A DNA stretch of 64,000 bases. It comes from Nguyenibacter vanlangensis (lineage in GTDB: Bacteria; Pseudomonadota; Alphaproteobacteria; Acetobacterales; Acetobacteraceae). The position numbers and the translations under genes were made by a program. Positions 19,511 to 27,948 of the stretch are shown one piece after another (the first letter of the stretch is position 1; every line of letters starts with the position of its first letter). Location of the stretch: contig NZ_CP152276.1 of assembly GCF_038719015.1 (NCBI RefSeq), positions 62,001-126,000 of the forward strand, read 5' to 3'. Below the pieces are notes generated by a model. The model searched no databases, was not told the origin of the DNA, and was given only the letters and a program-made list of their open reading frames with translations.

Positions 19511-19809
19511 GGAATGATTTTAGCCGATCCGAACGCCGCCGGTTTTACGTCAAAGTTCGATGTAACGGACTGAAATAAAAAACTTTCACGATGTGACCTA
19601 TCGGCGTCTATCGGTAGGCATAGATCGCTTGTACCGCCATCATCGACGGCCCTCGCCCATTATGATCGCCGATGATTTTGAAAGTGCCGTCACGGGAAAT
19701 GAGGCTCGTGACGGTACTTATTTGGATTGACCCCTTGGTAATGCGCGTATTTTTTCGTCGTGAGCCTCCCAAAACGTAAGCATCCGGGGATTGCGGCATG
19801 CGTGTTGGT
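19511..19809. other. gene-poor stretch with a possible C-terminal gene fragment
   Basis: About 300 bp between the right direct repeat and the IS3 remnant. The minus strand of 19608-19733 encodes SRDGTFKIIGDHNGRG and a tail ending in a stop, which looks like the conserved C-terminus of a protein cut off by the remnant; I cannot name the family. Otherwise nothing is supported here. Confidence 0.3.
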
Positions 19810-20149
19810 GGCATGGGTATGTTGCCCAGACGCTGAAGTTCTCCGCGTGTACGCGCCGGATGTCGTCACGCAGCCTGGCATCGCGCTGCTCGCAGGACGG
19901 CAACCGCTGCGGATCACACGCACGCGCGGCAGGCTTGGCGCACCCAACTGCGCAGCGTCTCGCTCGATCAGCCAGTCTTGGCCGCCACCGAACAGATCGC
20001 CGCCCATTGCGGCGCATGCTCGCCTGTTGCTCCAACACCAGGCGCATCGCGCGCTCGCGGAACTCTCGTGGAAAATGGTCGATCCGCCTTCCTCGTCGTG
20101 ACCCCACTCTCTCAAGAGTTGAGGTCTCCGGAAATCCCGGCGCGGTTCA
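19810..20149 (-). mobile_element. IS3-family remnant with one terminal repeat
   Basis: 20123-20149 is an IS3 inverted end (begins TGAACCGC, ends GGAGACC on the minus strand), nearly the same as the ends of the intact element at 11480. Inside, minus-strand frames give OrfA-like FPREFRERAMRLVLEQQ and OrfB-like RDARLRDDIRRVHAENF with internal deletion and frame changes. The other end is missing. It is a decayed copy without function. Confidence 0.75.
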
Positions 20150-20357
20150 ATGGGGTGAATCCGGGGCTCACCCGGATGGAGGGCACTTGGTTGGCAAATA
20201 TGATTCCGACCGAGCGGGAACGTGCCGTGAGCGCGCAGACTCCTCTTGGCGCATGGGCGAAATGTCGGATATCGCGCCGATCGCCGTCTTCCTTGCGTCC
20301 GACGACGCCCGCTGGCTGACGGGTGGCACTCTTATCACGGCTGGCGCGCTTCGCTGA
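20150..20357 (+). pseudogene. C-terminal remnant of a short-chain dehydrogenase
   Basis: Immediately inside the IS3 end the plus strand encodes VNPGLTRMEGTWLANM, then after a frame change RMGEMSDIAPIAVFLASDDARWLTGG and a stop at 20355-20357. This is the last third of a classical SDR, with the VNPG substrate-loop segment and the conserved SDDARWLTG C-terminus. It lacks the Rossmann nucleotide-binding part and the YxxxK active site and is frameshifted once, so it is non-functional. The intact SDR at 51906-52652 has the same SDDARWLTG ending. The IS3 remnant probably removed its 5' part. Confidence 0.75.
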
Positions 20358-21303
20358 GCGACACGACAGTTGGGGACCACCACGATAGCGTATGGATGTC
20401 GTGGGAGGTCGTCCACACCCCCGCGTTCGTATAGCGCAAGGCGCCACTCCCCGTTTGTTTTCCCGTTCGTGCAAGGATTTCGAGCGTTTCAGGATCGATC
20501 ACGACATAGGTCTGGCCGTCCGTCGTCCGAAGCCAGATCCTGCCGCCACCTGCGTCGATATCTCCGTATTTCAGCGTTTCGGAGACCTTGACCCGGCCGG
20601 TCACTCGTCCCGTGTCGGGAGCGATGCGCGCTACGGTCCCGTCGCCCTGCTCCTGCACCCAGACCGCACCTTCACCGGCGACGAGAAATCCCGGATCCGC
20701 GCCAAGAGGCGTTCTCAGCGCCAGCCTGTTCGTCCTGGGATCGATCTTCTCAAGCTCCTGGAGCGTTGGTGTCGTCGCCCAGAGAGACCCCAGGCCAAAC
20801 GATAGGTAGAAGCTGTCGGCATCAACGGGGATGATCGCTGAGATGCTGTTGTTGGCAGGGTCCACGCGCGTGATCGTCCCACTTCTATCGCTTGCGATCC
20901 AGATTGATCCATCGCCAATGACGACGTTCGTCTCGCCCTTGGGATTCGCAATCCCGGTCTTGACGACAGTCGAGATCTTCGCGGTCTTCAGGTCGATGCG
21001 ATTGAGTGTCCCGTCGGCGCAGTCGGCCACCCAGAGCGACCCGAAGCCGACCGCCATCGCGCCGCAGGGATGATGCATCGGGACTTCAGCGAGTTTGCCG
21101 TTGCGCGACCAGTGTTCGACCCGTCCCCTGTTCGTTAGCCAGACGGTTGCATCTTCCACCGCGATGAAATCGGCAAATCCCGGAACCGACTGGACATGCT
21201 CTTCCGGCTTTTGCGGACCGTGTGCGGCGCAGGCCGCGAGCAGAAGAGAAAAGCTACCAGTAAGAGCGATCAATCTTGCCCGGCAAAACAGGCGCATTGT
21301 CAT
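20335..21303 (-). CDS. beta-propeller lipoprotein (YncE/Vgb-like repeats)
   Basis: The 322-residue protein begins with a lipoprotein signal peptide (LIALTGSFSLLLAAC, lipobox LAAC near residue 25). The mature part has repeated blades of the form GSLWVADxxDGTLNRID, GSIWIASDRSGTITRVD and GAVWVQEQGDGTVARIA, about 45 residues apart, the pattern of YncE/virginiamycin-B-lyase-like propellers. Such proteins bind ligands in the periplasm; an enzyme role cannot be claimed. It follows the TonB receptor on the same strand after 58 bp, so it may help process or bind that receptor's ligand. Its 3' end overlaps the SDR remnant on the other strand. Confidence 0.75.
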   Translation of the reverse strand: MTMRLFCRARLIALTGSFSLLLAACAAHGPQKPEEHVQSVPGFADFIAVEDATVWLTNRGRVEHWSRNGKLAEVPMHHPCGAMAVGFGSLWVADCADGTLNRIDLKTAKISTVVKTGIANPKGETNVVIGDGSIWIASDRSGTITRVDPANNSISAIIPVDADSFYLSFGLGSLWATTPTLQELEKIDPRTNRLALRTPLGADPGFLVAGEGAVWVQEQGDGTVARIAPDTGRVTGRVKVSETLKYGDIDAGGGRIWLRTTDGQTYVVIDPETLEILARTGKQTGSGALRYTNAGVWTTSHDIHTLSWWSPTVVSLSEARQP

Positions 21304-21361
21304 CTTTCTTTTACCCCATTCGACGAATGATCAGCCAGGGGAAAGCGCTCCTGAAGATCGG

Positions 21362-23872
21362 TCAGAAATTGACTGTCACTTCTGCACCGATGGCCCGCGG
21401 AGGCAGGATGCTCTCCGCGTAATAACGCTCGGTTATGCCAGTCACCTGCGCGTTGAGTGTGTTGCTCTGATTGCTGACCGCCGTGATGGCGCGCTGATTG
21501 AAGATATTGTTCACGAAGAACGATGCGTTCCATTTGCCCGCACGATAGGATACGGAGGCGCGATGGGTCACGTAGCTGGGAATGCGCGTTCCGTAGTCAC
21601 GAAGGCCGACAGTCGAGTAGATCGAGCCCGAATAGGCGGCCATCCAGTTGAAACGCAGGCTGTTGTTGTCATTGATCGGCAGAATGTAGATTGCTGTAAT
21701 AGCGCCGGAATTTTTCATTGAACCGGGCAGGCGATCCCCAGAATAGGCGGTTGCGACGCCGTTGACGAGGTTGGCGACACCTTCGGTCAGGTGCGCGTCG
21801 ACATAGGCGTAATTGGCGGTGATGTTGAATCGGCGCGTGATGCGAAGCGATCCGGAGAACTCAAAGCCGTTCGATACCGCGCGACCGCCATTCGTGGTGA
21901 TTCCCACGGCGCCATAAACTGTCTGGCTCGGTACCTGCACGTTGAGCCAGTCGATATGATAGCCGTCGATCGAGAAAACGAACCTGTTGTGAAACAGGTT
22001 TCCACGGACGCCGAGTTCGATGTTGCGGGTCCTGTCGGGCTTGTAGCTGATTTCGTTGGGCAGGGCGCAGATATTCTGAACGGACGTGTTGAGAGGCAGA
22101 ATACATGGCGCAACACGGTTGTATCCCCCGACCCGATAGCCGGTGCTGTAGGTGAAGTATGTCATCAACTGCCGGCTGAATCTATAGGACGCGTTCGCTT
22201 TCCAGACGATGCCGTTCGAGCCGGTTCCACCACCGGCATTCGACAATTTGATTTCGGGATAGGGCTGGTAGAGAGGCAGACCGGACCCGCCGCTATCCGA
22301 CGCGTCGTAGTCGAAATAGCGGATTCCTCCTGTAATCTGAAGGTTTTTTATCAGGTGCAGCGTGCCTTCGCTGTACAGGGCGCGCTCGGCCGTCTCCGTT
22401 TCGACGCGCGATGCATATTCGAGTTCGTCGGGCCGGTACAGATTGCCGAAGCCGTTTGCGACACCCCATTCCGAGAAGCCCGGAACGTGCTCGCGATAGA
22501 CCGTGTTGGTGTTGAACTTGTTGTAGAACCCGCCTACGACCCAGCTGAAGGGGCCCTTGTGTGTCGAGACAAGTCGCAATTCCTGATTGAATTGCCGGTA
22601 ATCGTCACGCGACGTGTTCCAGGAGGAGAACTGGGGAAAAGCCTGATACCCGTAGTCGAGATCCAGCAGGAGGTCAGTATTGTCATATTTCGTGTCGATG
22701 ACCTGGTGCGTGAATGCCGTTGTGCTTACGAACTGCGCGATATGAAAGAGGTTCGCGTAGACTTCCGCGCTGAAAAGATCGCCGTTTCTGTTCACCGGCT
22801 CGAGGTAACGCCAGGGGCCGTCCCAGTTCCCCGTTCCCATAACGCCCGAGCCGGTGGCCGAGCGCCCGTCGGTCTTTGTCTGCTGATGGGCATAGGTCAG
22901 ATACATCTTCAGATCGTCATTGTATCGCAGCAGCAGCTGGTTACGCGTCGTCAGGGTGTGATTGAAGTTCACACCGCTATGACGACTGAAGTTCTCCGCC
23001 TGCTGCGCGGAGGTGCCGAAATTGTTCGGACCGGCAGGTTGCGGGTTGGAGATACCGGGATGACGAAGAACGTAATCGTAGTCGATATAGCCGGGATCGT
23101 CATAATATCCCGTAACGGAGCGGAAGGCGATATAATCCTTCCAGATTGGCATGTTGATCGTCACGTCTTCATCGCCGCCAGGGGCTGTGGAATGATACTG
23201 GCCGAAGGCGCGTCCGTGAATTGAAATGGAATATTTGCCCGCGTTCGGACGATTGGGCATGTAGCGGATGGTTCCGCCGAGCGTTCCCAGGCCGAACAGC
23301 GTTCCCTGTGGTCCCTGCAGGGACTCGACACGGTTGATGTCGAGAAGCATGAAATCGAGATACATCGGCACTTCGCCAAGATAGACGCCGACGGCGTTGT
23401 TCTTGAAGACGCCGTTGGTGCTCGTTCCGCTTGTGGAAATGCCGCGCATGACGATGGTGCCCGCGCCATTCGGACCGGAATTGACGACAGTCACGCCCGG
23501 TAGAAGCGCGGCCAGAGACTTGATGTCGTCCAGTCGTTCGCTCTTGATCGTCTCGGCGCTGATGGCCGTGATGTTCGTCGGAGCGTTTTGCACGCTTGTC
23601 GCCCGGCGGCTTGAGGTCACGACGATCGATTCGTCGGAGGTGAATTCGATCGATTTTGCCTTGTTTGTCGTCTGGCCGCCCGGAGCGGTCGTTCCGGGCA
23701 GTTTTTGCTGGGGCTTTGTCCTGGCGTCGGTCGATTGCTTTTTCTTCAGGCCGGTTTGAGACAGAGACCGAACGGCGGCAGCTTCCGTATGTTCCGAAAT
23801 AGTAACGATAGCGAAACCAACGAGGGCGGTGGCGCAAAGCAGACGCATTTTTTGCGGATAGATCACTGCCAT
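21362..23872 (-). CDS. TonB-dependent outer-membrane receptor
   Basis: The 836-residue protein has a signal peptide (MRLLCATALVGFAIVTISEHTEAAA), then a plug domain (NAPTNITAISAETI up to GTIVMRGIS) and a 22-strand-type barrel ending in the aromatic VTVNF motif. ATG 23872 is preferred because AAGGAG lies 5 nt before it; an in-frame upstream extension has no signal-peptide logic. It resembles the FecA/CirA-like receptors common in acetic acid bacteria and sphingomonads. The ligand is unknown: no siderophore genes are adjacent, only the propeller lipoprotein downstream. The plug begins with SIVVTSSRR, a usual mark of these receptors. Confidence 0.88.
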   Translation of the reverse strand: MAVIYPQKMRLLCATALVGFAIVTISEHTEAAAVRSLSQTGLKKKQSTDARTKPQQKLPGTTAPGGQTTNKAKSIEFTSDESIVVTSSRRATSVQNAPTNITAISAETIKSERLDDIKSLAALLPGVTVVNSGPNGAGTIVMRGISTSGTSTNGVFKNNAVGVYLGEVPMYLDFMLLDINRVESLQGPQGTLFGLGTLGGTIRYMPNRPNAGKYSISIHGRAFGQYHSTAPGGDEDVTINMPIWKDYIAFRSVTGYYDDPGYIDYDYVLRHPGISNPQPAGPNNFGTSAQQAENFSRHSGVNFNHTLTTRNQLLLRYNDDLKMYLTYAHQQTKTDGRSATGSGVMGTGNWDGPWRYLEPVNRNGDLFSAEVYANLFHIAQFVSTTAFTHQVIDTKYDNTDLLLDLDYGYQAFPQFSSWNTSRDDYRQFNQELRLVSTHKGPFSWVVGGFYNKFNTNTVYREHVPGFSEWGVANGFGNLYRPDELEYASRVETETAERALYSEGTLHLIKNLQITGGIRYFDYDASDSGGSGLPLYQPYPEIKLSNAGGGTGSNGIVWKANASYRFSRQLMTYFTYSTGYRVGGYNRVAPCILPLNTSVQNICALPNEISYKPDRTRNIELGVRGNLFHNRFVFSIDGYHIDWLNVQVPSQTVYGAVGITTNGGRAVSNGFEFSGSLRITRRFNITANYAYVDAHLTEGVANLVNGVATAYSGDRLPGSMKNSGAITAIYILPINDNNSLRFNWMAAYSGSIYSTVGLRDYGTRIPSYVTHRASVSYRAGKWNASFFVNNIFNQRAITAVSNQSNTLNAQVTGITERYYAESILPPRAIGAEVTVNF

Positions 23873-24152
23873 GTTGGCTCCTTGAGGCATCGGGAGAACG
23901 CTTTGTATCACGTTTTTCAATGTGAGGGTTTCATTTTGATATGGATATATGTTGTTTGACGTATCTGGAAGAAAATATTGCAGATTATTCCATTGAATGT
24001 GCTTTCCGGCACTGCGCGAGTACCGTGGTGGAACAGGCGCCAGCAAGCTTTCGGTCGAACGGGTCCCCATATTTCGGTTCAGCGTCAGTGAAGCGTCTTT
24101 GGACGGCTCCGGCACATGCGCCACTGGTGCCCCGGAGAGGACGCGATTTCTC

Positions 24153-24610
24153 CTAGGAAAATGCGGAGATCATGTCTTGGAGAGGCCGGAATGGGTAGAA
24201 GCGGTATCGTCGTCTGGCGGCGTGAGACAGGGCATTGCCGAGAGACGGAGAGGCCGCGGTGGTTCCCACCTCGCCGATGCCGCCCGGCTCTTCGGAGCTA
24301 TTAATGATGAACGTATCCATTCTGTGTGTTTCATTGATGCGCATGGCGCTGAAATCATGAAAATTACTTTGCTCGATGCCACCGTTTTCGAAAATGATTT
24401 TTCCATGAAGCGCGGCTGAAAGACCGAAGAGAATTCCGCCTTCGATCTGCGCCGTGAGCCCGGTCCCGGTTGAGTGCGACGCCGCAGTCAACCACTGTCG
24501 TAACCCTGCGTACGGCGATCGCCTGTCGTGGTTTCGCGCTGATTTCAGTTACGATCGTACAATACGTTTCGAACCTATTATGAAGAGTGATGCCGCATCC
24601 GCAGTGCGGC
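24153..24610 (-). pseudogene. remnant of a molybdenum hydroxylase large subunit (IorB/aldehyde oxidase type)
   Basis: Minus-strand translation gives FETYCTIVTEISAKPRQ, then VRRVTTVVDCG, and after a frameshift near 24470 GTGLTAQIEGGILFG, SNFHDFSAMRINE and EEPGGIGEVGTTAASP. These are hallmark C-terminal motifs of isoquinoline 1-oxidoreductase/xanthine-dehydrogenase molybdopterin subunits, including the active-site Glu in GIGEVG. Roughly 150 of more than 700 residues remain, so it is a scar. A second frame disturbance distorts the end (LSHAARRRYRFYPF). Confidence 0.75.
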
Positions 24611-24660
24611 GTTGGCGATGTCGGTCCGTCGAATCGGGGATTTGACATCGGACCCGCTCC

Positions 24661-25071
24661 TCAGGTGTTGGCGATATCGGCCGGAAGCCGCGCGATCACC
24701 ATTTCCGAAAGGGACGGAGGACGCTTGGATGCGGGCACCATGCCGATTTTCGACGCGCTGTAGAGTTTGAGCCATTCCCTGAAATCGTCCAGTTTCTCGA
24801 TTCCGAGGCCGCCGAGGACCAACGTCCACTTGCCGGGCATCGACACGGTCGCGGCGCTCCCCCGAGCACAGAGCGACATGCACTCGACAGTCCGGATCAC
24901 GATGGCGCCTTCGTCGGCATCTTTCATGAGAGCGTCGCGGAACTGTCGGCCCGGCACAGGCGCATCGCCGAGTTCGGCCGAAGAAAGGCCGCGACGGCAT
25001 GTCACGCATATGGTCAGTACGGGTTTCGAGATAGGCTCGCTCAGAATCGGCGAGGGGGCGTTATCGGACAT
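24661..25071 (-). CDS. DUF1636 protein (thioredoxin-like ferredoxin family)
   Basis: The 136-residue protein has CVTCRRG near residue 22, then VECMSLCARGS in the middle, i.e. four cysteines in the pattern of DUF1636, a small 2Fe-2S thioredoxin-fold ferredoxin-like family often found near cobalamin or metal genes. The start at 25071 is chosen because the conserved part follows within 20 residues and GAAGGA lies upstream; a longer ORF would add unrelated residues. No partner genes are adjacent: a molybdenum-hydroxylase remnant is downstream and the sulfotransferase upstream. Role unknown; metal or cluster binding is probable. Confidence 0.7.
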   Translation of the reverse strand: MSDNAPSPILSEPISKPVLTICVTCRRGLSSAELGDAPVPGRQFRDALMKDADEGAIVIRTVECMSLCARGSAATVSMPGKWTLVLGGLGIEKLDDFREWLKLYSASKIGMVPASKRPPSLSEMVIARLPADIANT

Positions 25072-25184
25072 GGTATGCTTTCCTTCGATTGTCTGTTGTT
25101 TGCGTGGACACCGCGCAGGACGGAAGGGCTGAAGGCGGTTTTTCGGATTGTCGCCATGACGTTGAGGTTGGAGAAAATTCCAGG

Positions 25185-26816
25185 TCAGCCCGTCTGCCGT
25201 TCGCGGATGTCCGGGTGACCCGGACATCCGATCTGGTATGCGGTTTCGATCGAAATCCCCGCGGCGTCGAACACGTCCCGGGCGTCCGTCAGCGCCGCTT
25301 CATGTCGACGCCAGCGGGCGAGCGCGTCCCGGTAGATCGGGCGTCTGACCTGCGCCGCGCTCGGCGTGGAGACCGGAGATGCGTTCTCATGGAACGTCAG
25401 GCAGCTTTCGGACCAGGGCAGCACGCAGTGTTCGAGAATCCGACGCGTCGTTTTTTCCTGCGCCTCGACAAGATCCTCATAGCGGACCTCGAGAATCCGA
25501 CCCGGGAGCGCTCGTTTCCAGAAGGCCATGAGTCGGTCGAAACGGACGTAATACTGTGCGATTTCACGAAGATCGTAGCTATACTGATAGTAACGGGACG
25601 TCGTTGCGAACAGATTCTTGAAGTTGCTCACGACCGTACCCATCGGATGACGTCGCAGACAGATGATCGTCGCGTCTGGAATGGCGCGCGCGATCAGTCC
25701 TGCGTACTGGAAATTTCCCGGAAACTTGTCGATGAAACGTGTTCGTGGTGTCGGGACGTGGGACGCGGCGCGTTCCATATAGGACCGGCCGATTTGTCCG
25801 AGGTCCTTTCCCGCCGCGTGCAGAAGCGTTTCGACGTCAAGGACGTTACGCGTTCGCGTTCCGGACGCGGCCTTGACTGCCAGCGGGAAGGCCTGCAACT
25901 CCCCCGCGCTGACGACGTCCGGGTGTGACGACAGGATGCGGTCGACGAGCGTCGTTCCGGTTCGCGGCATCCCGACGATAAAGATCGGTGCGTTCGTCGG
26001 CGGCTTCGCCACGGGGGCCGAGGCGAATTGGGGCCAGCTGGTTTCGATGGCGTCGAAGATTGCGGCATCGTGCGCGAAATCATACGAAATCCGGCTGCGG
26101 TATTCGCTGTTGGTCTTGAGAAGGCATCGAAAAGAGTCCTGTGCCTCGCCGATGTCCTCGAGTTCCTTAGCGAGGGCGTATCCGAGCAGGAGGCGCGCAT
26201 CCTGATCCCGCGTTCCGGCCCTGACTTTGCGCAGACGGGCGACGTGGTTGCGGTTGGTCGTCTGGCGACGGACGCCGGCAAGGCCGTGATGGGCGCGTGC
26301 GTTGTGTGGGTCGAGGGCCAGAAGCGTTTCGAATGCCTTTTCGGAGGCGTCAGTATCGCCGACGAAACTCAGGGCAATGGCCTGATTGTAGCGGAACTGC
26401 CTGTTGCCGGGCTCGGCGCGGACGGCCGCAGCGAAATGAGGGAGGGAATCGGTATGGGAGCCCAGCCTGGCATAAGCGCATCCCATTGTGTCGTGAGTCA
26501 GCGCATCCGCCTTTTCGCCACCGGCAAGACAATCTTCCGCCTCGCGGAGTGCATCGCGGGCGTCGCCATCCTTTCGTATCATGAGCAGGCAGCGCGCGAG
26601 ATGCGCGTAATATTCCGTCGACCGCGCCAGGGAAATGGCGTCGTGCAGATGGGCGATGCCTTCGCGGATCCGCCCCAGTGCAACCTGGCTGACTCCGAGA
26701 AGAAACCGGGCTTCCGCGGATGCAGGATCGCGGATCGTTTCGGACATCGCCATCGAGCGCGCATCCATCGGACGTCCGGCCTGAAGCAACGATCGCGTGC
26801 GTCGGTTATTCGGCAT
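25185..26816 (-). CDS. TPR-repeat sulfotransferase
   Basis: The 543-residue protein has N-terminal tetratricopeptide-like helices (residues about 20-230; PHFAAAVRAEPGNRQFRYNQAIAL) and a C-terminal sulfotransferase domain with the PAPS 5'-phosphosulfate loop PIFIVGMPRTGTTLVDRIL near residue 285. The downstream conserved FIDKFPGNFQYAG and RHPMGTVVSNFKNLF (3'-phosphate-binding region) are present. This is a common bacterial TPR-sulfotransferase plan; acceptors are usually unknown. It starts 7 bp after the response-regulator gene and may be the last gene of the guanidine-riboswitch transcript, although no functional link to guanidine is evident. Confidence 0.82.
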   Translation of the reverse strand: MPNNRRTRSLLQAGRPMDARSMAMSETIRDPASAEARFLLGVSQVALGRIREGIAHLHDAISLARSTEYYAHLARCLLMIRKDGDARDALREAEDCLAGGEKADALTHDTMGCAYARLGSHTDSLPHFAAAVRAEPGNRQFRYNQAIALSFVGDTDASEKAFETLLALDPHNARAHHGLAGVRRQTTNRNHVARLRKVRAGTRDQDARLLLGYALAKELEDIGEAQDSFRCLLKTNSEYRSRISYDFAHDAAIFDAIETSWPQFASAPVAKPPTNAPIFIVGMPRTGTTLVDRILSSHPDVVSAGELQAFPLAVKAASGTRTRNVLDVETLLHAAGKDLGQIGRSYMERAASHVPTPRTRFIDKFPGNFQYAGLIARAIPDATIICLRRHPMGTVVSNFKNLFATTSRYYQYSYDLREIAQYYVRFDRLMAFWKRALPGRILEVRYEDLVEAQEKTTRRILEHCVLPWSESCLTFHENASPVSTPSAAQVRRPIYRDALARWRRHEAALTDARDVFDAAGISIETAYQIGCPGHPDIRERQTG

Positions 26817-26822
26817 GTCGGG

Positions 26823-27827
26823 TTACTCCGTCGAGGTCTTGACGGCGATTGCCGCGGCCGAGGCACGATTTTCCACGCCAAGCTTTGCGAAGATCTGTTC
26901 GAGATGCTTGTTGACGGTCCGGTAACTGATGCCAAGAACCTCGCTGATGTCCCGATTCGATTTGCCGCGGCTGATCCAGAACAGGACCTGGGCTTCGCGG
27001 GTAGTGAGGCTGTGGCGCGCTGCAAGACGTCGCTCTTCCTCTCCGGGGCGGCGCAGCAGGAGCGTGACGCCGATCGTGCCGTCCGCCTTTGCGCCTGTGG
27101 TGAGACATTCGAGGCTGCCGTCTTCGATTGTGCTTCCCATCGTGCCATTCAGCTCGACGGTCCCGTGTCCGGCGAAGGCACCCCGTTTCGCCAGTTCGGT
27201 GCAGACCTCCCGAAGGGCGGCAGGCAGGGGCGTGTTCGGTTGCCATGACAGGAAAATTCCCGACAGCAGTGACGCGGCGGCAGGCGTATACCACGAGAGG
27301 CACCCGTCTTCGGTTACGCCGATCGTCGGTCTGTGGCAGGCATCGAGCGCCAGACGGAGCGTGCGGGCCTCGATAGCCATTCGAAGATGCGTCTTGATGC
27401 GGGCGACCATTTCCTCGACGGGGCGGGATTTGGAGATGTAATCGACCCCGCCCACTGCCAGTCCGCGAAGAATGTCTTGTGTATCCATCTGTTCGGTGCG
27501 AAAAATGAGCGGGATATGGCTGAAGGTGGGGTCGTGCCTGATCCGGCTTGCGACTTCGAACCCCCCCAGACCCGGCAGGGCGACTTCCATGACCACAAGA
27601 TCGGGCGAGAGGGCCTTCAGCCTGTCGAGCATGGCGTTGCCGTTCGGCTCCGTCATGGCGGTCATTCCAGCATGCTCCAGGGCATCGGCCAGCACCCGCA
27701 GCGATGGAGAAGGCGTGTCAGCGACCAGAATACGGGGAAGTCCGGACGTCGTCCGCTCGTCTGTTCCTCCGCCTGTTCGCCTTTCTGTCTGGCCGTTGGA
27801 GGGCCTGTCGGTTGAAGCCTGAGACAT
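26823..27827 (-). CDS. LuxR/FixJ-type response regulator with degenerate receiver
   Basis: The 334-residue protein has a receiver domain (residues 32-155) and a C-terminal LuxR HTH (LTTREAQVLFWISRGKSNRDISEVLGISYRTVNKHLEQIF). The phosphoacceptor position is Glu81 (DLVVMEVALPG) instead of Asp, and the acidic pair upstream is reduced to a single Asp (LVADTP); the conserved Lys is kept (DYISKSRP). Asp-to-Glu can mimic phosphorylation, so it may be constitutively active or ligand-controlled. ATG 27827 has GGGAGA 6 nt before it. It lies 121 bp downstream of allophanate hydrolase and may regulate the nitrogen genes. No histidine kinase is nearby. Confidence 0.82.
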   Translation of the reverse strand: MSQASTDRPSNGQTERRTGGGTDERTTSGLPRILVADTPSPSLRVLADALEHAGMTAMTEPNGNAMLDRLKALSPDLVVMEVALPGLGGFEVASRIRHDPTFSHIPLIFRTEQMDTQDILRGLAVGGVDYISKSRPVEEMVARIKTHLRMAIEARTLRLALDACHRPTIGVTEDGCLSWYTPAAASLLSGIFLSWQPNTPLPAALREVCTELAKRGAFAGHGTVELNGTMGSTIEDGSLECLTTGAKADGTIGVTLLLRRPGEEERRLAARHSLTTREAQVLFWISRGKSNRDISEVLGISYRTVNKHLEQIFAKLGVENRASAAAIAVKTSTE

Positions 27828-27948
27828 TGCGCTCTCCCTGTTCGCCGCCCCCACAGATTGTCTGTTCGTGTTGCTGTGGGACTGTCGCCGGACGGATCTG
27901 CCCCGTTACCCTGGGCAGGGTTCAGAATTTACTGGACTGTGACAAGCC

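Noticed and set aside
21791..23224. Plus-strand open frame of 477 codons antisense to the TonB receptor
   Set aside because: It has no ribosome site or domain pattern and is fully explained as a shadow of the minus-strand receptor gene.
27880..27930. Hairpin with CTGCCC and GGGCAG arms after the allophanate hydrolase gene as a terminator
   Set aside because: The stem is only six pairs with no following T-tract on the coding strand, so termination is not supported.
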